Source: Streptomyces sp. SirexAA-E
GTDB taxonomy: Bacteria > Actinomycetota > Actinomycetes > Streptomycetales > Streptomycetaceae
NCBI RefSeq assembly: GCF_000177195.2
Contig: NC_015953.1
Span: 1,054,001 to 1,118,000 of the forward strand
Length of the DNA stretch: 64,000 nt
Direction of reading: 5' to 3'
Shown: one piece after another, positions 26,451-34,410 of the stretch
Position numbering within the stretch: the first letter of the stretch is position 1
Layout of the letters: each line of letters begins with the position of its first letter
Program-made: the position numbers and the translations under genes
The notes under the pieces: model-generated
Database searches by the model: none
The model's input: only the letters and a program-made list of their open reading frames with translations
Told to the model about the DNA's origin: nothing

Positions 26451-26906
26451 TCAGATGCCGTGCTTCTTGAGGATCGCCTCGATGTCGCTGAAGTCGTCCC
26501 CGCTCTCGGCCGGCTTCTTCCTCGCCGCGCCCTGCGGCCGGGTGTCCGGCACGGGGTTCCCGCTCGTCAGGGAGGGCGACGAGGCGCCGGGGGCGACGGC
26601 GGTGTCCTGGGAGGCCGCCCGGGCGGCCCTGCGCTCCTTGCGCGTCGTGCCGCCTCTGCGTTCCACGGCCCGCGTCGTCATGAAGAGCAGCCAGGCCACG
26701 GCCAGCAGCCCGAAGCCGATCCAGACGCTCGGCTTGAAGACGATGCCCGAGACCCAGGCGACGACCCCGGTCATCACGAGGCCGACCGGCACCAGCGAGT
26801 ACGCCGCGATCCGGGTCGCCGTGAGGAAGCGCTTGCGGTACGCGGTGACGGCGGCGATGCCCAGGCCCGCCGCCGACACGGCGGAACAGATGGTCTCGGC
26901 AAGCAT
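26451..26906 (-). CDS. Membrane protein of unknown function with a charged C-terminal tail
   Basis: 151 residues from the ATG at 26906 (MLAETICSAVSAAGLG). Three hydrophobic helices in the first 90 residues, then a basic linker (RRGGTTRKERRAARAA), a low-complexity serine/proline region and a short acidic-amphipathic end (DDFSDIEAILKKHGI). An in-frame ATG at 26948 would add 14 residues. The conserved-looking C-terminal tail suggests a partner-binding motif. Function not recognised. Confidence 0.75.
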   Translation of the reverse strand: MLAETICSAVSAAGLGIAAVTAYRKRFLTATRIAAYSLVPVGLVMTGVVAWVSGIVFKPSVWIGFGLLAVAWLLFMTTRAVERRGGTTRKERRAARAASQDTAVAPGASSPSLTSGNPVPDTRPQGAARKKPAESGDDFSDIEAILKKHGI

Positions 26907-27104
26907 CAGGGCCTCCAGCGCATCGGGAACGTCCCTTCCATCGTGCACCGGTTCACCGCGTCGGGGCCACGGCTCGGGACGACATCAGGGGCTTTTCAGG
27001 GCCTCGCTCCTCCCTGAGGACTGCCGGCGGTCCGCTTCGCCCGTTCCCGGGTGCTGGTCGGACCAGGTGCGGAAGCCGCCCACCGGCCTGGAAGACTGGG
27101 CCCC

Positions 27105-27620
27105 ATGAGCGATTCCCCCTCCGCGGCGCCGGTCGTCCTCGACCTCTGGTGCGACCTCGAATGCCCCGACTGCCATCTGGCCCTCCATGACGTCCGCGCC
27201 CTGCGCGCCCGCTACGGCGACCGGCTGGAGGTCCGGCTGCGCCACTTCCCGCTGGAGAAGCACAAGCACGCCTACGCCGCGGCGCAGGCCGCCGAGGAGG
27301 CCGCCGTCCAGGGCCAGGGGTGGCCGTACGCCGAGGCCGTGCTCGCGCGCACCGACTCCGTCGCCCGTGGCGGTGAGCCGGTGCTGCTCGAGGTGGCCGC
27401 GGAACTCGGTCTGGACGCCGAGGAGTTCGACACGGCGCTGATCGACGGCCGGCACCTGCTGATCGTCGACGCGGACCAGGCCGAGGGAAAGGCGATCGGG
27501 GTCACCGGGACACCGACGTATGTGATCGGTGACGAGCGGCTGGACGGCGGGAAGAGCCAGGACGGGCTGCGGGAGCGGATCGAGGAGATCGCCGACCGGC
27601 TGCTGGCGGAACGGGGCTGA
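27105..27620 (+). CDS. DsbA-family thioredoxin-like protein
   Basis: 171 residues from the ATG at 27105. A DsbA/FrnE-like thioredoxin fold with the redox motif C20-P-D-C23 near the N-terminus (LWCDLECPDCHLAL) and the cis-proline loop near GVTGTPTYVIG. There is no signal peptide, so it acts in the cytoplasm, perhaps as an oxidoreductase or isomerase. Convergent with the GNAT gene, 11 bases apart. Confidence 0.9.
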   Translation: MSDSPSAAPVVLDLWCDLECPDCHLALHDVRALRARYGDRLEVRLRHFPLEKHKHAYAAAQAAEEAAVQGQGWPYAEAVLARTDSVARGGEPVLLEVAAELGLDAEEFDTALIDGRHLLIVDADQAEGKAIGVTGTPTYVIGDERLDGGKSQDGLRERIEEIADRLLAERG

Positions 27621-27631
27621 CCGCCTGGCGT

Positions 27632-28465
27632 TCAGAGGGCCTTGGCCAGGTGGTACCGGGTCGTGGTGTAGCCGAGCGACTCGTACAGCCGCAGCGCCGG
27701 GGTGTTGGACTCGAAGACGTGCAGGCCGAGCCGGTCCAGGCCCGCCGAGAGGGTGACGTCCTCGGCCAGGCGCATCAGCGTGCGGCCGTGGCCGTGGCCG
27801 CGCCGGTCCTCTCGGACCTCGACGTCGAAGACGAAGCCGATCGGTTCGCCCCGCTGCGTCTCCCGCGCCACCCAGACGTGGCCGACCACGTCGTCCCCGG
27901 CGGCCAGGACGTGGAAGCTCGTGCCTTCGGTGGCCAGGCCCTGCGGCAGGAGCGTGGCGTGGTCGAGTTCCGACTTGCGCCGGGCCTGCTCCTCGGGGAT
28001 GCCCCGCCGGGTCCACTCCTGGGCGTACGTGTCCACGGCGGTGCTCAGCCAGACGGCGAACTCCCGCTCGGTCATGGGGCGTCCGGTGAGGCCGTCGGGC
28101 GGTGCGGGCGCGGGCTCGCGGAGGTCCTTGAGCATGTTCCGGCTGCGCGCGGTGTAGCCGAGCACGGCGGCGAGCCCCCGGGCCGCCGGGTCGTCCGCGG
28201 GCGCCTCCAGCCGGACCTGGGTGCAGCCCCAGCCGCGCAGCACCTCCTCGGCGGCGAGCGCGGCGATCGTGCCCCGGCCGCGCCTGCGGTGGGCCTCGTC
28301 GATCCGCAGGGAGCGCAGCACGGCCGCCGTGGGGCCGAAGCGGGGGTCGGTGCCGATCTCGACTGCGCCGACGGGGTGCCCGTTGTCGCACACGTCGTAC
28401 GTGCGGGCCCGCGCGCCGTCGGCGCCTTCGTCGATCGGCCCCGAGGGCCGCAGTGTCGTGGTCAT
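27632..28465 (-). CDS. Tandem-GNAT acetyltransferase
   Basis: 277 residues with two GNAT folds. The first (about 20-105) shows RSLRIDEAHRRRGRGTIAAL, an acetyl-CoA loop of R/Q-X2-G-X-G/A type; the second (about 160-277) shows FDVEVREDRRGHGHGRTLM and the FESNTPALRLYESLGY end typical of active GNATs. Both acetyl-CoA loops look intact. Substrate unknown; double-domain GNATs include MshD (mycothiol synthase), but the sequence is not close enough to claim this. Confidence 0.85.
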   Translation of the reverse strand: MTTTLRPSGPIDEGADGARARTYDVCDNGHPVGAVEIGTDPRFGPTAAVLRSLRIDEAHRRRGRGTIAALAAEEVLRGWGCTQVRLEAPADDPAARGLAAVLGYTARSRNMLKDLREPAPAPPDGLTGRPMTEREFAVWLSTAVDTYAQEWTRRGIPEEQARRKSELDHATLLPQGLATEGTSFHVLAAGDDVVGHVWVARETQRGEPIGFVFDVEVREDRRGHGHGRTLMRLAEDVTLSAGLDRLGLHVFESNTPALRLYESLGYTTTRYHLAKAL

Positions 28466-28515
28466 CAGGGCTTTCTATCCGCCCGGGAGCGGCCTGTCAC
28501 CCGGATTACGGCAGG

Positions 28516-29337
28516 TCACGGATCGAGGTCGTCCGCCGCGCGCTCGTCGAAGATCCGCATGGCCTTCGCCGTGACCGGCCCGGGGGCGCCCGGCAGCTCG
28601 CGTCCGTCGACCCGGTGGACGGCCTGGACGTCGCGGAGTGTGGAGGTCAGGAAGATCTCGTCGGCCCGCTCCAGGACGTCCTGCGGGAGCTCGGTCTCCC
28701 GGGCGCCGGTCCAGGCGGCGGCGAGCGCGCGGGTGATGCCGGCGAGGCAGCCGGAGGAGACCGGGGGCGTGTGGATCTCGCCGTCCAGGACCACGAAGAC
28801 GTTGGAGCCGGTGCCCTCGCAGAGCTGTCCGACGGTGTTGGGGAACAGTGCCTCGGACGCCCCGTGCTCGCGGGCGCGGGCGAGGGCGACGACGTTCTCG
28901 GCGTAGGAGGTGGTCTTCAGGCCGGTCAGCGCGCCGCGTTCGTTGCGGGTCCAGGGGACGGTGATCACGGCCGTGCTGTCGGGGCGGCGCGCGGCCTCGT
29001 CGAGGGCGACGACCAGACCCGGTCCCGCGTCGCCTCGGTCGGAGCCGAGCGGGGAGAGGCCGCCGGTGCAGGTGATCCGCAGCCGGCCGAGCGGCACGGG
29101 GTTGGCCTCGACGACGGCGGCCACCGCGCGGCGGAGCTCGTCCGTGTCGGGGTCGGGCAGGCCCAGGCCGCGCGCGGAGCGGGTCAGCCGGTCGAGATGC
29201 CGGGTGAGGGCGAAGGTACGGCCTTCGGTGACCTTGACCGTCTCGAAGACGCCGTCCCCCACGGTCAGTCCGTGGTCGAGCACCGACACCCGCGCGTCAT
29301 CGGCGTCCCGCAGTCCGCCGCCGACCCAGATCCTCAT
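28516..29337 (-). CDS. pabC: Class IV aminotransferase, probable 4-amino-4-deoxychorismate lyase
   Basis: 273 residues from the ATG at 29337, which overlaps the chorismate-binding gene stop by four bases. PLP-dependent fold type IV: an N-terminal VLDHGLTVGDGVFETVKV, the catalytic Lys in LKTTSYAENV and the phosphate-binding GTGSNVFV are visible. Coupling with a PabB-like protein favours aminodeoxychorismate lyase (giving p-aminobenzoate for folate) over a branched-chain aminotransferase. Together they would need a PabA glutaminase from elsewhere. Confidence 0.85.
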   Translation of the reverse strand: MRIWVGGGLRDADDARVSVLDHGLTVGDGVFETVKVTEGRTFALTRHLDRLTRSARGLGLPDPDTDELRRAVAAVVEANPVPLGRLRITCTGGLSPLGSDRGDAGPGLVVALDEAARRPDSTAVITVPWTRNERGALTGLKTTSYAENVVALARAREHGASEALFPNTVGQLCEGTGSNVFVVLDGEIHTPPVSSGCLAGITRALAAAWTGARETELPQDVLERADEIFLTSTLRDVQAVHRVDGRELPGAPGPVTAKAMRIFDERAADDLDP

Positions 29338-30407
29338 GCCCCGGTCCTTTCCGTGTCCTCGTCCCCGGGTTCGCCCGGGTCGTACGCGCCCGACGCTACA
29401 GCGAGCAGCCGGGACGCCTTCAGCTCGGTCTCCGCCCATTCGCGGCCGGGGTCGGAGCCCCAGGTGATCCCGGCCCCGGTGCCGAAGCGGAGCAGGGGCG
29501 CGGGGCCGGTGCGGTCGATCCAGAAGGTCCGTATGCCGACGGCCAGCGAGGCGGTGCGCCGGTCGGCGTCGACCCAGCCGACGCCGCCGCAGTAGGGGCC
29601 GCGCGGCGTGGTCTCCAGGGCGCGGATGACGCGCAGGGCACTGGACTTGGGGGCGCCGGTCACGGAGCCGGGCGGGAAGGCGGCGGCGAGCAGTTCCGGC
29701 CAGCCGACGCCGTCGGCGAGCCGCCCTCGCACGGTGGAGACGAGGTGGACGAGCCCGGGGTGCTTCTCCACCACGCACAGGTCGGGAACGGTGACGCTGC
29801 CGGTCGCGCAGACCTGGCCCAGGTCGTTGCGGACCAGGTCCACGATCATCACGTTCTCGGCGTGGTCCTTGTCCAGCAGGTCGTCCTCGGTCCGCCCGGT
29901 GCCCTTGATCGGTCCCGACTCGACGGTGCGGCCGTCGCGCCTCAGGAAGAGCTCGGGGGACGCGGTGGCGATCTCCACCCCGTGGGCGGGCAGCCTGATC
30001 GTCCCGGCGTACGGGGCGGGGTTGCCGCGCGCGAGCAGGGCGGTGAGGGCGTCCACGTCGGCGGCGGCGTCGGGCAGCGGCGCGGTCAGGACGCGGCAGA
30101 GGTTGGCCTGGTAGACCTCGCCGGCCGCGATGTGTTCACGGATCCGCCGTACACCGGCCGTGTAGGCGTCCTCGTCGAGTGATGAGGTCCAGTCACCCGG
30201 GGCCGGTCCGCGCCAGGCCCCGGGGACGGGCGGCGGCACCTGCCCGGCCCGTACGGTGGCGAAGCGCGCGCAGGTCAGGCGCCCCTCGAAGTCGGCGCAC
30301 ACGGCCCAGAAGCCGGACGATTCGAGGGCCGAGGGGTCGCTGGTGACGTCCTGCAGGCCGGAGGCGACGAGGCCGCCGAAGCGGGCCATGGGGGCGTGGT
30401 CGTGCAC
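29334..30407 (-). CDS. pabB: Chorismate-binding enzyme, PabB-like aminodeoxychorismate synthase component I
   Basis: 357 residues. The chorismate-binding domain motifs are intact: ESGPIKGTGRT, DLVRNDLGQVC, and PPGSVTGAPK near the C-terminus, with the GVGWVDADR strand. These fit PabB/TrpE-like enzymes; PIKGT is the usual PabB motif. The domain is shorter than full-length TrpE and lacks much of the N-terminal domain. It is the first gene of pabB-pabC, divergent from the tRNA cluster. Confidence 0.85.
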   Translation of the reverse strand: MHDHAPMARFGGLVASGLQDVTSDPSALESSGFWAVCADFEGRLTCARFATVRAGQVPPPVPGAWRGPAPGDWTSSLDEDAYTAGVRRIREHIAAGEVYQANLCRVLTAPLPDAAADVDALTALLARGNPAPYAGTIRLPAHGVEIATASPELFLRRDGRTVESGPIKGTGRTEDDLLDKDHAENVMIVDLVRNDLGQVCATGSVTVPDLCVVEKHPGLVHLVSTVRGRLADGVGWPELLAAAFPPGSVTGAPKSSALRVIRALETTPRGPYCGGVGWVDADRRTASLAVGIRTFWIDRTGPAPLLRFGTGAGITWGSDPGREWAETELKASRLLAVASGAYDPGEPGDEDTERTGA

Positions 30408-30482
30408 GCGGACGAGTGTAGGACGGCCGCCGGTGACCTGCGGCGGGGCGACGGGGGCGCAGCACGCTGCGCAAACGCGTTT

Positions 30483-30510
30483 TTGTGCTGGCCCGGGAAT
30501 CCGCTAGAGT
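30483..30510 (+). promoter_or_regulatory. Promoter of the tRNA-Gly-Cys-Val cluster
   Basis: TTGTGC (30483-30488) and TAGAGT (30505-30510) are separated by 16 bases; TAGAGT is a perfect HrdB -10. A start near 30517 would place the first tRNA about 36 bases downstream. The five tRNAs that follow seem to form one transcript ending at the hairpin at 31017-31045. Confidence 0.65.
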
Positions 30511-30552
30511 TCAACACGTCGCCGGGACGCGCAAGCGGACCGGGAAAGACAA

Positions 30553-30625
30553 GCGGACGTAGCTCAGTTGGTAGAGCGCAACCTTGCCAAGGTTGAGGTC
30601 GCCAGTTCGAACCTGGTCGTCCGCT
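30553..30625 (+). tRNA. tRNA-Gly (GCC)
   Basis: 73 nt beginning GCGGACGTAGCTCAGTTGGT. Anticodon stem CAACC/GGTTG with loop TTGCCAA gives anticodon GCC. Acceptor, D and T stems pair; discriminator is T; CCA is not encoded. Confidence 0.97.
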
Positions 30626-30662
30626 CGCAGAAGGTGGGGGATCTTCCCGAGCTCCCATCCCT

Positions 30663-30736
30663 GGTGGAGTGGCCGAGAGGCGAGGCAACGGCCTGCAAAG
30701 CCGTCTACACGGGTTCAAATCCCGTCTCCACCTCCA
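30663..30736 (+). tRNA. tRNA-Cys (GCA)
   Basis: 71 nt of mature body plus encoded CCA (30734-30736). GGTGGAG/CTCCACC acceptor, anticodon loop CTGCAAA giving GCA, discriminator U73 as required for cysteine identity. It is the only tRNA in the cluster with CCA encoded. Confidence 0.97.
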
Positions 30737-30737
30737 A

Positions 30738-30809
30738 GGACGATTAGCTCAGCGGGAGAGCGCTTCCCTGACACGGAAGAGGTCACTGGTTCAATCCCAG
30801 TATCGTCCA
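30738..30809 (+). tRNA. tRNA-Val (GAC), copy 1
   Basis: 72 nt starting GGACGATTAGCTCAGCGGGA, one base after the tRNA-Cys CCA. Anticodon stem CTTCC/GGAAG, loop CTGACAC, anticodon GAC. Acceptor GGACGAT/ATCGTCC differs from the next two copies. Confidence 0.97.
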
Positions 30810-30843
30810 CTGGTCCGGAAGGATCTGGTCCGCAAGGATCCCC

Positions 30844-30915
30844 GCGCGATTAGCTCAGCGGGAGAGCGCTTCCCTGACACGGAAGAGGTCACTGGTTCAA
30901 TCCCAGTATCGCGCA
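30844..30915 (+). tRNA. tRNA-Val (GAC), copy 2
   Basis: 72 nt starting GCGCGATTAGCTCAGCGGGA, identical to copy 1 apart from a two-base change on each side of the acceptor stem (GCGCGAT/ATCGCGC). Anticodon GAC. Confidence 0.97.
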
Positions 30916-30937
30916 CGCAGTACACGCAGGGTCACCT

Positions 30938-31009
30938 GCGCGATTAGCTCAGCGGGAGAGCGCTTCCCTGACACGGAAGAGGTCACTGGTTCAATCCCAG
31001 TATCGCGCA
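30938..31009 (+). tRNA. tRNA-Val (GAC), copy 3
   Basis: 72 nt and identical to copy 2 throughout. Anticodon GAC. A strong terminator starts eight bases downstream, so it is the last tRNA of the transcript. Confidence 0.97.
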
Positions 31010-31016
31010 CCGTCCG

Positions 31017-31045
31017 AAGCCCCGGTCATCCGATGACCGGGGCTT
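31017..31045 (+). terminator. Terminator of the tRNA cluster
   Basis: A perfect 13-bp stem (31017-31029 with 31033-31045) with a CCG loop, followed by CGTCGTG. It sits between the plus-strand tRNA cluster and the minus-strand MFS small-protein gene, so it may serve both. Confidence 0.8.
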
Positions 31046-31067
31046 CGTCGTGTTCGGGTCGGGCGGT

Positions 31068-31184
31068 TCAGCCGGTGAACAGCTGGGTGGCTTTGCGGAC
31101 GAGTTCGTACAGGCCGTAGCAGAACGGCACGGCGACCCAGAGCCAGACGAACACCATGAGCGGCTTACGAGTCCTGGTGGACAC
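31068..31184 (-). CDS. 38-residue membrane protein partner of the OFA transporter
   Basis: 38 residues from a GTG at 31184, with AAAGGA seven bases upstream. It begins MSTRTRKPLMVFVWLWVAVP and contains one membrane helix with an aromatic-rich first half (about 10-27), then a short amphipathic tail (ELVRKATQLFTG). Its start overlaps the last 20 bases of the MFS gene in another frame, implying translational coupling. I recall that such tiny proteins next to OFA-family transporters have been annotated as a small subunit. Its role in the transporter is not established here. Confidence 0.75.
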   Translation of the reverse strand: MSTRTRKPLMVFVWLWVAVPFCYGLYELVRKATQLFTG

Positions 31185-32517
31185 GGGGAGTCCTTTCTTC
31201 CGGCGCCTCGTGGAAGCGTGCGTGGACCGGGCGGATGCACTCGTTGGCGACGAAGCCGACGACCAGCAGCACGGTCATCACGGTGAGGGACGTCGTGTAG
31301 AGGCTGGGGCCGCTGTGTCCGGCGCGCTCCCCCGCGTCGGCGAACCGGTTGACGATCAGTGGCCCGAGTACCCCGGCGGTGGACCAGGCGGTCAGGAGCC
31401 GGCCGTGGATGGCGCCGACCTGGTAGGTGCCGAAGAGGTCCTTGAGGTAGGCGGGTGCGGTCGCGAACCCGCCTCCGTAGAAGGAGAGGATCACCAGCGC
31501 GCAGCAGACGAAGAGGGGCTTGGAGTCGTTGCCGAGCCGGGCGATCAGGATGTACATGAGCGCTCCGGCACCGAGGTAGACGCGGTACATGTTCTTGCGG
31601 CCGATCAGGTCCGAGGTGGAGGACCACAGGATGCGGCCGGCCATGTTGGCGAGCGAGAGCAGGGCGACGAAGCCCGCCGCCGCGGAGGTGCTGACCGCGG
31701 CGGACGTTCCGGCGAAGAAGTCCGTGATCATCGGGGCGGCCTTCTCCAGGACTCCGATGCCCGCGGTGACGTTCATGCAGAGCACGACCCACAGGCACCA
31801 GAACTGCGGGGTGCGCAGGGCGTTGCGGGCGGAGACCTGGGCGGTGGTGACGAGCCCGCGGGCCTTCTGGTGCGGCTGCCGGCCGGCGGGGAGCCAGCCG
31901 TCGGGCGGCACCCGTACGAGGACGACGCCGAGCGCCATGAACGCGGCGTAGACGACGCCGTGGACGAGGAAGGCGGTGGCGATGCCGGAGCGGTCGGCGC
32001 CGAAGGCGTCGAGCATGGCGGTCGACCAGGGGGAGGCGATGAGCGCGCCACCGCCGAAGCCCATGATGGCGATGCCGGTCGCCATGCCGGGCCGGTCGGG
32101 GAACCACTTGATCAGGGTGGACACGGGCGCGATGTAGCCGATGCCGAGTCCGATCCCGCCGATGAAGCCGTAGCCGAGGACCACGAGCCAGTACTGGCCG
32201 GTGGACGCGCCGAGGGCGGCGACGAGGAAGCCGGAGGAGAAGCAGACCAGGGAGACGAACATCGCCCAGCGTGGGCCGTTGCGTTCGACGAGGGTGCCGC
32301 CGAAGGCCGCGGAGAGGCCCAGCATGACGATGCCCAGCTGGAACGGAAGTGCGCTGGCGGTGCCCGAGAGGTCCAGGGCGGATTCGAGCGGGGGTTTGAA
32401 GACGCTCCAGGCGTAGGCCTGGCCGATGGAGAGGTGCACGGCGAGCGCGGCGGGTGGCACGAGCCACCGGCTCCAGCCCGGGGGTGCGACGGTGCGGGAC
32501 CGGTCCAGGTAGTTCAT
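31165..32517 (-). CDS. OFA-family MFS transporter (oxalate/formate antiporter type)
   Basis: 450 residues with about 12 membrane helices. The N-terminal LAVHLSIGQAYAWSVFKPPLE and the IAPVSTLIKWFPDRPGMATGIAIMGFGGGA region match the OFA subfamily, which moves small carboxylates such as oxalate, formate or pyruvate. Its exact substrate is not predictable. TAA stop. The gene starts at 32517 and continues into the overlapping 38-residue gene. Neither formate nor oxalate metabolism genes are nearby. Confidence 0.9.
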   Translation of the reverse strand: MNYLDRSRTVAPPGWSRWLVPPAALAVHLSIGQAYAWSVFKPPLESALDLSGTASALPFQLGIVMLGLSAAFGGTLVERNGPRWAMFVSLVCFSSGFLVAALGASTGQYWLVVLGYGFIGGIGLGIGYIAPVSTLIKWFPDRPGMATGIAIMGFGGGALIASPWSTAMLDAFGADRSGIATAFLVHGVVYAAFMALGVVLVRVPPDGWLPAGRQPHQKARGLVTTAQVSARNALRTPQFWCLWVVLCMNVTAGIGVLEKAAPMITDFFAGTSAAVSTSAAAGFVALLSLANMAGRILWSSTSDLIGRKNMYRVYLGAGALMYILIARLGNDSKPLFVCCALVILSFYGGGFATAPAYLKDLFGTYQVGAIHGRLLTAWSTAGVLGPLIVNRFADAGERAGHSGPSLYTTSLTVMTVLLVVGFVANECIRPVHARFHEAPEERTPRVHQDS

Positions 32518-32643
32518 GGGCCCGCACTTTAGGCATCGGCCATGCGCATGACCAGATCATGGACGGAAGCGCTTTCCGCGGACGTCCGCGCGGGTACGGA
32601 CCAGGGGCTCCCCCGCCCGCACCCGCGCACGGCTCCGGCGGGC

Positions 32644-32928
32644 TCAGGAGGAGAAGAGCATCCGGCCGAAACTCTTGTGCCGGTGGTGGCCGCCGTAGTG
32701 CCCGCCCTGGTGCGGTGCGCCCCAGGCGGGGGCCGGGGCCGCGGGGTAGGCCTGCGGGGCGGGCGGGGCGGGCGGCGCCTGCTGCACCCACTGGGACTCC
32801 ATGCGGGTCAGGGACTCCAGCTCGCCGTAGTCGAGGAATATCCCGCGGCAGCCGCTGCACTGCTCGATCTGGACACCGTTGCGGTTGTACGTGTGCATCT
32901 GGGCGTGACACTTGGGGCACTGGAACAT
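32644..32928 (-). CDS. TFIIB-type zinc-ribbon protein
   Basis: 94 residues from the ATG at 32928 (MFQCPKCHAQ). A zinc ribbon is formed by C4-X2-C7 and C24-X2-C27, followed by FLDYGELESLTRMES, the signature of the zf-TFIIB family, then a proline/alanine-rich linker and a His-rich end. Small soluble protein; may bind DNA, RNA or protein. The frame is open upstream but the family start is clear. Confidence 0.88.
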   Translation of the reverse strand: MFQCPKCHAQMHTYNRNGVQIEQCSGCRGIFLDYGELESLTRMESQWVQQAPPAPPAPQAYPAAPAPAWGAPHQGGHYGGHHRHKSFGRMLFSS

Positions 32929-32992
32929 CGGTCGGCTCCTCACCGTCGCTTCGAGGTCGCCGGAATGCATGCCCGGCGTCCGCCGGTTCACC

Positions 32993-33985
32993 CTACGACG
33001 TGGACGCGGCGCCCAACTCGGCCGACCGGCACGCGATTCGGGCACAGGCGTCGATCATCAGCTGTTCCACCTCGTCCGGACTCCGGTCCTGGGCCAGGGA
33101 CTTGGCCACGGCGAGCGCGGCCGTCTGCACGGTGAGGGCTCGCGCGGGGACGTCCAGCTCGGGCCACGGATCCCCGTCGGGGCGTACGGCAGGTCCGTCC
33201 TCGGCGCGGTAGGCGTCCAGGAAGCGGAGCCAGACCTCGGGGGCGAGCAGTCCGGCGGCGTACCAGGCGGCGGGGCGGGCCAGGTCCCAGGCGGGGTCGC
33301 CCAGCCCCGCGTCGTCGACGTCGATCAGCAGCCAGGGGCCGTCCGGGACGGGGTGCCGGACGAGCTGGCCGAGGTGCAGGTCTCCGTGGCAGAGGAAGCC
33401 GGCCCGGTGGGCGGGGGCGGGGGCCTCGTCACGCGCCCAGCCGGGCAGTCCTCGCCAGGCCGCCAGCACGGGCGCGATGCCCCCGGCGGCGGCACCTCCC
33501 GGAGTCCGGGCGCGGGCCGCGCGCATACGGGCGACGGCTCGGGCCGCCTTCGCCGGTCCCCGCATCGGCGGGAGGGGGTGCGGGGGCCGGGCGCGGTGCA
33601 GCCGGGCCAGGAGGACGGCCGTCTCCTCCCACGGGGCCGCGTCGGGGTCCGCCGGGTCCACGGGCACGCCGTAGGGCCAGAGCGTCACGGTCCGGCCCTC
33701 CAGGGTGCGGGCCTGCCCGAGGCCGTCCGGCGTGGGTGGTACGGCGAGCGGAGGAAGCAGGATGCCCGCCAGTGCGGGCGATGCGGCCAGGGCCAGCCGG
33801 GCCGTGAGGGCCGGGGCGTCCGCGTCCGGCGCGTGCGCCTTGGCCACCACCGGGCCGCTGCGGACCACCGTGCCGTCGGGCCGGTCCGCGAGGACCCCGG
33901 GCGGTGCGCAGTCGCAGGCGGCGGGCGCGTGGGCGCCCTGGTGCGCGAGGTCGCCCAGCGCGCGCACGGCAGGGCTGGTGGTCAT
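32993..33985 (-). CDS. Aminoglycoside phosphotransferase-family kinase (APH fold)
   Basis: 330 residues from the ATG at 33985. The kinase-like APH fold is shown by the catalytic loop FLCHGDLHLGQLV and the metal-binding DVDDAGLGDPAWDLARP, both intact, and by a weak N-lobe (VVAKAHAPD with the phosphate-binding Lys). Such proteins phosphorylate small molecules; this one is not close to known antibiotic kinases that I recognise, so resistance is not implied. Upstream reading in this frame is shadow. Confidence 0.85.
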   Translation of the reverse strand: MTTSPAVRALGDLAHQGAHAPAACDCAPPGVLADRPDGTVVRSGPVVAKAHAPDADAPALTARLALAASPALAGILLPPLAVPPTPDGLGQARTLEGRTVTLWPYGVPVDPADPDAAPWEETAVLLARLHRARPPHPLPPMRGPAKAARAVARMRAARARTPGGAAAGGIAPVLAAWRGLPGWARDEAPAPAHRAGFLCHGDLHLGQLVRHPVPDGPWLLIDVDDAGLGDPAWDLARPAAWYAAGLLAPEVWLRFLDAYRAEDGPAVRPDGDPWPELDVPARALTVQTAALAVAKSLAQDRSPDEVEQLMIDACARIACRSAELGAASTS

Positions 33986-34203
33986 GGGTACGGCTCCCCC
34001 GGGCGGCGGGACGGCCGGCCGCGCGGCCGGCCCGGGCGACGAGCCTACGCGGAGCGCCGGACCGCACAGGCCCCGGACAGCGCGATGTCCGGCCAGCTCC
34101 CCAGCTGGCCGGACAAACGCTGCCGTCCGCCGCACCCCCGTCCCCACGGGGTTGTTGGCCGGATGTCCCGGTCCGGACCGCTCTTCCGGACCCGGGGCGC
34201 CGC

Positions 34204-34410
34204 TCAGCGCCCCAGCATCACGCCCACGGACGACGCCTGTGTGACCACTGCGTCCCAGCCGCCGAAGACGACGACGAGCAGGGCCGCCAGGGGAAGCACC
34301 ATGGCCGTCGCCACCACCGGGTGGCGGCGACCGGACGGGCGTACGCCGAAGGAGGCGTACGCCTTGCGGCTCCGTGTGCGGATCATGGTCCGCGTAGCCG
34401 TGTCCGCCAT
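34204..34410 (-). CDS. Small membrane protein of unknown function
   Basis: 68 residues. A basic N-terminal half (RTMIRTRSRKAYASFGVRPSGRRH), then one hydrophobic helix (about 33-50) and a short tail (DAVVTQASSVGVMLGR). The ATG at 34410 has GGAGAGGAA about seven bases upstream. No family recognised. It lies between an APH-type gene and a long intergenic gap that ends at the Ser/Thr kinase. Confidence 0.7.
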   Translation of the reverse strand: MADTATRTMIRTRSRKAYASFGVRPSGRRHPVVATAMVLPLAALLVVVFGGWDAVVTQASSVGVMLGR

